A DNA stretch of 64,000 nucleotides. Origin: Geothermobacter ehrlichii. Its GTDB lineage: Bacteria > Desulfobacterota > Desulfuromonadia > Desulfuromonadales > Geothermobacteraceae. The notes under the pieces were generated by a model that saw only the letters and a list, made by a program, of their open reading frames with translations, was not told the DNA's origin and did not search any database. The stretch covers positions 1 to 64,000 of the forward strand of contig NZ_VNIB01000015.1 in the NCBI RefSeq assembly GCF_008124615.1, in the 5' to 3' direction. Made by a program: the position numbers and the translations under genes. This document shows positions 60,569-64,000 of this stretch, in pieces. Positions within the stretch are counted from its first letter, which is position 1; every line of letters starts with the position of its first letter.

Positions 60569-60671
60569 AACGCAGAGTCACAGAGGGGCTGAGACGGAGA
60601 GAAAAAGCAGGTTCTTTTCCAGGTCGAAGAACAATCAGCGTTCTCTCTTTTTCAGCGCCTCTCCGTTAAAA
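60569..60671. repeat. Interspersed repeat with ACGGAGAGAAAAAG-like ends
   Basis: The left end reads AACGCAGAGTCACAGAGG and continues to ACGGAGAGAAAAAGC. The right end (CTCTTTTTCAGCGCCTCTCC, GTTAAA) is an imperfect inverted match. This resembles the motif at 54994. It lies between selA and tRNA-Sec. Confidence 0.4.
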
Positions 60672-60699
60672 ATGTGTGCTCGCTTCGCTTCCCCTCTCG

Positions 60700-60740
60700 A
60701 GCGAAGTGCGAATATCTATGGCGGGAGTAGATGGGAATCG
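60700..60740. repeat. Direct repeat of the tRNA-Sec 3' end (outer copy)
   Basis: Perfect 41-bp match to 60861-60901, which comprises the last 22 nt of the tRNA-Sec gene (T-loop side to CCA) plus 19 nt downstream. The start-to-start distance is 161 bp. Similarity extends imperfectly about 25 bp further at the left and includes a CTTCG-type hairpin. Confidence 0.85.
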
Positions 60741-60879
60741 CCGCCTACGTCGCCGCCGTCCTGGCGGTTCCTGCGTCGGCTCCCCTCCGCTCGCTGCCGC
60801 CGGCATCCTGCCGGCTTATCGTCCACAGGACGCGCTCGTTTCGCTTCGATTCCCATCCGAAGCGAAGTGCGAATATCTA

Positions 60880-60975
60880 TGGCGGGAGTAGATGGGAATC
60901 GAACCCACCCGGGACGGGATACGCCCCACACCGGTTTTGAAGACCGGGCGCGCCACCAGGCCGCGAGCTACTCCC
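60880..60975 (-). tRNA. selC: Selenocysteine tRNA, anticodon UCA
   Basis: The minus strand gives a 96-nt RNA including an encoded CCA. The 8-bp acceptor stem is GGGAGTAG / CTACTCCC with discriminator G. The anticodon stem CCGGT / ACCGG encloses loop CTTCAAA with UCA (complement of 60938-60940). A long variable arm follows, then a T arm TGGG-TTCGATT-CCCA. The UCA anticodon and the elongated acceptor and variable arms define tRNA-Sec. It serves selA and selB just downstream. Confidence 0.95.
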
Positions 60976-61022
60976 CTGTGTTTTCGTGTCGTTCCGGCCA
61001 GGCTGTCCATCGGCCTGCCATC

Positions 61023-61051
61023 AGAATAGTGATTTTTGCATGGACGGGCAA
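61023..61051 (-). promoter_or_regulatory. Candidate promoter for tRNA-Sec
   Basis: Minus strand TTGCCC (61051-61046), 17-bp spacer, TATTCT (61028-61023), about 48 bp upstream of the mature 5' end. Four of six bases match in each box. Confidence 0.4.
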
Positions 61052-61178
61052 GCAAAAGTGGCACCCCAGGTCCACCGACTGTTTTGGGGCCGAGGGGCCG
61101 AAACGGATCCGGATGCAAGGGGCGTCCCCCGGTTTGGACAGAGGCGTGGTGGGAGGCCCGCATCAGCGGCGTTTCCCT

Positions 61179-62567
61179 CTATTTACGCCTTCCGCCAGGC
61201 TCCGGCATCAGCAGCGCCAGACTTTCGACATGCGCCGTCTGCGGAAACATGTCGTAGGCGAGCAGGTGGTCGATGCGGAAGCCTTTTTGCCGCAGCAGGG
61301 CCAGGTCGCGCGCCAGGGTCCGGGGGTTGCACGACATGTAGACCAGCGCCCGTGGCCGGAAGCCGGCCAGCATGTCGAGCACCTCGGGATCGCATCCGGA
61401 TCGGGGCGGGTTGACGGTCACCGGGCTGCCGGCGGGCAGTTGCGCCAGAAGGTGCGGCAGCAGCTTTTCCGCCGCGCCGGCGAGAAACCGGCAGTGGGTT
61501 AATCGGTTGCGCTCGGCGTTGCGGCCGGCGTAGCCGACCGCTTCCGGCACCACCTCGACGCCGGTCACCGAGAAGCCGCGGGCGGCCAGATGCATGGCGA
61601 TGCCGCCGATGCCGCAGTAGAGGTCGAGGGCCTGCTCGCCGGGACGCGGCGTCAGCCAGTCGGCGATCTGCCGGTACATGCGTACCGCCTGGTCGTGGTT
61701 GACCTGCAGAAACGAGGTCGGGCCGATATGGACGCTGAAGTCTCCCAGCCGGTCGAGCAGGTCTCTGGCTCCGGCCATTCTCAGGGTTTCCCGGCCGAGG
61801 ATGACGTTGCCGGTGCCGGCGTTGACGTTCTGGTGTACCGCCACGACCTCCGGTACCCGGCGCCGCAGCCAGGAGACGAGGGGATTGATACGTTTGAAGT
61901 CGCGGCGGTCAGTCACCAGGGTGACCAGGGCCTTCCGGTTGGCCGGGCTGACCCTGACCAGCAGGTAGCGCATCAGGCCCCGCTGCTGTTTCGGGTTCCA
62001 GACCGGCAGTTTCTGGCGGCCGATTTCGTCCTTCACGGTCCGGGCGATGCGGTTGATCAGGGGGTGGTGCAGGGGACAATCGCTGATGTCGACGATGTCG
62101 TGGCTGCCGCGCCGGTAGAGGCCGATGACAATTCCGCGGCGGTTGCGGCCGATGACCAGTTTGGCGGTGGTGCGGTAGCCGAAATCCCGGGGCGCCGGGA
62201 CGATGTCGGGCAGATGCAGGTCGTGCAGGCCGTGTTCGGCCAGTGCCGACAGGACCAGGTCTTTCTTGGCGGCCAGCTGGCTTTCCGGGTGCAGTTCGAT
62301 GAGGGGACAGCCCTGGCAGACCGCCGCCTTGCGGCAGGGGGACGGCCGGCGACCGGCGACGGGTTCGAGAATCCGCCGCAGTTTGCCCACCAGCCGCCGC
62401 GGGCCGCGATGGACGATCTCCACTTCGACCTGTTCGCCCGGATAGGCACCGTAGACCAGCAGTTCCCTGCCGTCACGTTCGGTGCGGCCGAGCCCCTCGG
62501 CGGTAAGGCCGTCGATCCGGATCTTGTGGATGTCGCCGCCTGCGGCGGTACGGCGATCGGGTTTCAT
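61179..62567 (-). CDS. 23S rRNA (uracil-C5)-methyltransferase, RumA/RlmD type
   Basis: A 462-residue enzyme. An N-terminal TRAM domain precedes CRKAAVCQGCP, which with an upstream Cys could bind a 4Fe-4S cluster as in RlmD. The catalytic domain has the SAM motif ALDLYCGIGGIAMHLA, NPPRSGC and the nucleophile region VYMSCNPRTLARD. U1939 of 23S rRNA is the family target; U747 (RlmC) or a tRNA target cannot be excluded. The ATG at 62567 is preferred over a start 11 codons earlier. Confidence 0.9.
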   Translation of the reverse strand: MKPDRRTAAGGDIHKIRIDGLTAEGLGRTERDGRELLVYGAYPGEQVEVEIVHRGPRRLVGKLRRILEPVAGRRPSPCRKAAVCQGCPLIELHPESQLAAKKDLVLSALAEHGLHDLHLPDIVPAPRDFGYRTTAKLVIGRNRRGIVIGLYRRGSHDIVDISDCPLHHPLINRIARTVKDEIGRQKLPVWNPKQQRGLMRYLLVRVSPANRKALVTLVTDRRDFKRINPLVSWLRRRVPEVVAVHQNVNAGTGNVILGRETLRMAGARDLLDRLGDFSVHIGPTSFLQVNHDQAVRMYRQIADWLTPRPGEQALDLYCGIGGIAMHLAARGFSVTGVEVVPEAVGYAGRNAERNRLTHCRFLAGAAEKLLPHLLAQLPAGSPVTVNPPRSGCDPEVLDMLAGFRPRALVYMSCNPRTLARDLALLRQKGFRIDHLLAYDMFPQTAHVESLALLMPEPGGRRK

Positions 62568-62639
62568 GGCGCTCCCCTGGGGTGAGTGATAGGCGAACAT
62601 AAGCCCGTTGTCGCGGTTCTGTCAAATTCCTTTTCTCGA

Positions 62640-62721
62640 CCTGAATCTGTGAGTTCATCACCGGCGGATGGCACAAGGCCAGGCACTGCACTCTCCATAC
62701 GCGTGAACTCATTGATTCAAG
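62640..62721. repeat. Palindromic intergenic repeat, copy B (82 bp)
   Basis: The left end CCTGAATCTGTGAGTTCATC is complementary to the right end GTGAACTCATTGATTCAAG with few mismatches. Internally, CCGGCGGATGGCACAAG and GCACTCTCCAT match copy A near khpA closely. Confidence 0.65.
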
Positions 62722-62767
62722 TTGACCCTCTGTCAGGCAGGCCGTACACTGCCATGGAATGGCAGCC

Positions 62768-62831
62768 TGTTCACGATTTGTGCTCTGTTCATTCGCTAAA
62801 ATTGTGATGAACAGAAGGGGAACTGTGAACA
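62768..62831 (+). promoter_or_regulatory. Concentric double dyad upstream of ispG
   Basis: TGTTCAC (62768), TGTTCAT (62786), ATGAACA (62807) and GTGAACA (62825) form two perfectly nested inverted pairs, both centred at 62799.5, with an 18-bp step on each side. A -10-like TAAAAT (62797-62802) lies at the centre. It ends 33 bp before ispG. An operator or an RNA hairpin are both possible. Confidence 0.6.
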
Positions 62832-62864
62832 CATCCTTGGGGTAAAAAAGCGGAAGCTTTCGAT

Positions 62865-63926
62865 ATGACAAGAAAAACCCGTCAGATCATGCTTGGCGAC
62901 CTCGCCGTCGGCGGTGGTGCGCCGGTTTCGGTGCAGTCGATGACCAACACCGATACCCGCGACGCGGCCGCCACCCTGGAACAGATCCGGCGGCTGGCCG
63001 CGGCCGGCTGCGAAATCGTACGCTGTGCCGTTCCCGACATGGAGGCGGCACGGACTTTGGGGGCGATCGTCGCCGACAGTCCGATGCCGCTGGTGGCCGA
63101 CATCCATTTCGACTACCGGCTGGCGTTGCAGGCGCTGGAGCAGGGGGTAGCCGGGCTGCGCATCAATCCGGGCAACATCGGCGAGCGCTGGAAGGTCGAA
63201 GAGGTGGTCAGGGCCTGCGCCGAAAGGCGGGTGCCGATCCGTATCGGCGTCAATGCCGGTTCCCTCGAAAAGGAGCTGCTCGACAGGTACGGGCATCCCA
63301 CCGCCGAGGCGATGGTCGAAAGCGCCCAGGGACATGTCCGTATTCTCGAGGATCTGGGTTTCGACCTGATCAAGATCAGCCTCAAGGCCTCCGACATCGA
63401 CCGGACGGTGCGGGCCTACCGCCTGCTGGCGGAAAAGGTCGACTATCCGCTGCACATCGGCATCACCGAGGCCGGCACCACCTTCAGCGGCACCGTCAAG
63501 AGCGCCGTCGGGCTTGGCATCCTGCTTTACGAGGGGATAGGCGACACCCTGCGCGTCTCCCTGACCGGCGATCCGGTGGAGGAGGTGAGGGTCGGTTTCG
63601 AGATCCTCAAGAGTCTCGGCCTGCGCCAGCGGGGCCCGATCTTCATCAGTTGCCCGACCTGCGGCCGCTGCCAGATCGATCTGATCGAAACCGCCGAAGA
63701 GGTCGAACGGCGGCTGCACGACCTGCCGGTGTCCCTGACCATCGCCGTCATGGGCTGCGTGGTCAACGGGCCGGGCGAGGCGCGCGAGGCCGATCTCGGC
63801 ATCGCCGGCGGCCGGGGGCAGGGGCTGCTCTTTCGCAGGGGAGAGATTCTGCGCAAGGTGCCCCAGGCCGAGCTGGCTGACGCCCTGGTCGAGGAGGCCC
63901 GCCGTCTGGCCGCCGAAAGGGACTGA
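62865..63926 (+). CDS. ispG: 4-hydroxy-3-methylbut-2-en-1-yl diphosphate synthase IspG
   Basis: A 353-residue 4Fe-4S enzyme of the MEP isoprenoid pathway, converting MEcPP to HMBPP. It begins TRKTRQIMLGDLAVGGGAP and includes PLVADIHFDYRLAL, LRINPGNIG, IRIGVNAGSLEKELL and the cysteine region FISCPTCGRC with a further GCVVNGPGEA near the C-terminus supplying the third ligand. Length is standard for bacterial IspG. The start has GGAAG nearby. The dyad upstream may control it, and a terminator follows. Confidence 0.97.
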   Translation: MTRKTRQIMLGDLAVGGGAPVSVQSMTNTDTRDAAATLEQIRRLAAAGCEIVRCAVPDMEAARTLGAIVADSPMPLVADIHFDYRLALQALEQGVAGLRINPGNIGERWKVEEVVRACAERRVPIRIGVNAGSLEKELLDRYGHPTAEAMVESAQGHVRILEDLGFDLIKISLKASDIDRTVRAYRLLAEKVDYPLHIGITEAGTTFSGTVKSAVGLGILLYEGIGDTLRVSLTGDPVEEVRVGFEILKSLGLRQRGPIFISCPTCGRCQIDLIETAEEVERRLHDLPVSLTIAVMGCVVNGPGEAREADLGIAGGRGQGLLFRRGEILRKVPQAELADALVEEARRLAAERD

Positions 63927-63955
63927 CCGCCATCCGCTTCTGGCAACTTTTCCGC

Positions 63956-63985
63956 GCTCTGTTATGCTACTGCAGAGCTTTTTTT
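63956..63985 (+). terminator. Intrinsic terminator after ispG
   Basis: GCTCTG (63956-63961) pairs with CAGAGC (63973-63978) around an 11-nt loop, followed by seven T residues. The stem is short, so strength is uncertain. Nothing further is supported to the window end. Confidence 0.6.
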
Positions 63986-64000
63986 CGGGACAACTGCATC

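Noticed and set aside
60501-61502. Plus-strand frame of 333 aa through tRNA-Sec
   Set aside because: It reads through a tRNA gene on the opposite strand and into the antisense of the rRNA methyltransferase gene.

Overview
The window is high-GC chromosomal DNA that looks like a Desulfuromonadales/Geobacter-type bacterium (Desulfuromonadota). The indications are CxxCH-rich outer-membrane lipoprotein cytochromes of the CxxxxCH type next to a porin, a selenocysteine locus (selA, selB, tRNA-Sec, plus a DUF3343 gene), meso-diaminopimelate-type Mur ligases, and the gene order ffh-rpsP-khpA-rimM-trmD-RNA methyltransferase-rplS-rnhB-yraN. The species cannot be named from the sequence alone.

Layout. 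(1) 1-14 kb is a surface-glycan island. It starts with the tail of an ISL3-like transposase fused into a 5'-truncated membrane protein gene. Then come GT4 glycosyltransferases, a Wzx-type flippase, a sulfotransferase, a SAM methyltransferase, a GT2 enzyme, two more GT4 enzymes, an intact paralogue of the truncated gene, and two paralogous TMTC-like membrane proteins with C-terminal TPRs. The part at about 4.15-6.95 kb is AT-rich and looks recently acquired. (2) 14-28.5 kb is housekeeping: a TrmN6-like methyltransferase, DUF721, DUF3343, the ffh-to-yraN translation and RNA-modification cluster, nadE, rsmI, acylphosphatase, ligA and a CorC-type CBS protein. (3) 28.7-46.6 kb is a complete dcw cluster, mraZ to ftsZ, transcribed in one direction behind a canonical promoter with MraZ-box-like repeats. 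(4) 46.6-48.0 kb is non-coding and holds two copies plus a partial copy of a ~505-bp tandem repeat. (5) 48-53.4 kb has a radical SAM protein, then a porin / 5-haem lipoprotein / 11-or-more-haem lipoprotein set resembling extBCD electron conduits. (6) 53.4-57.1 kb has a TatA/B-like protein, a MoxR ATPase + DUF2201/VWA pair with a third unknown gene, and two tiny genes, one a 57-aa four-cysteine protein. (7) 57.1-61 kb (minus strand) is selB, selA and tRNA-Sec, with a direct repeat of the tRNA 3' end. (8) 61.2-64 kb has a RumA/RlmD-type rRNA methyltransferase and ispG, with a striking concentric dyad upstream of ispG.

The dcw genes build and cross-link peptidoglycan and assemble the divisome. 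The ffh-rplS block serves protein targeting, ribosome assembly and tRNA modification. The cytochrome set probably carries electrons across the outer membrane. SelA, SelB and tRNA-Sec insert selenocysteine. A family of small palindromic intergenic repeats (82-168 bp) recurs at three places, with a possible half-element at a fourth. No CRISPR array, rRNA or complete prophage was seen.
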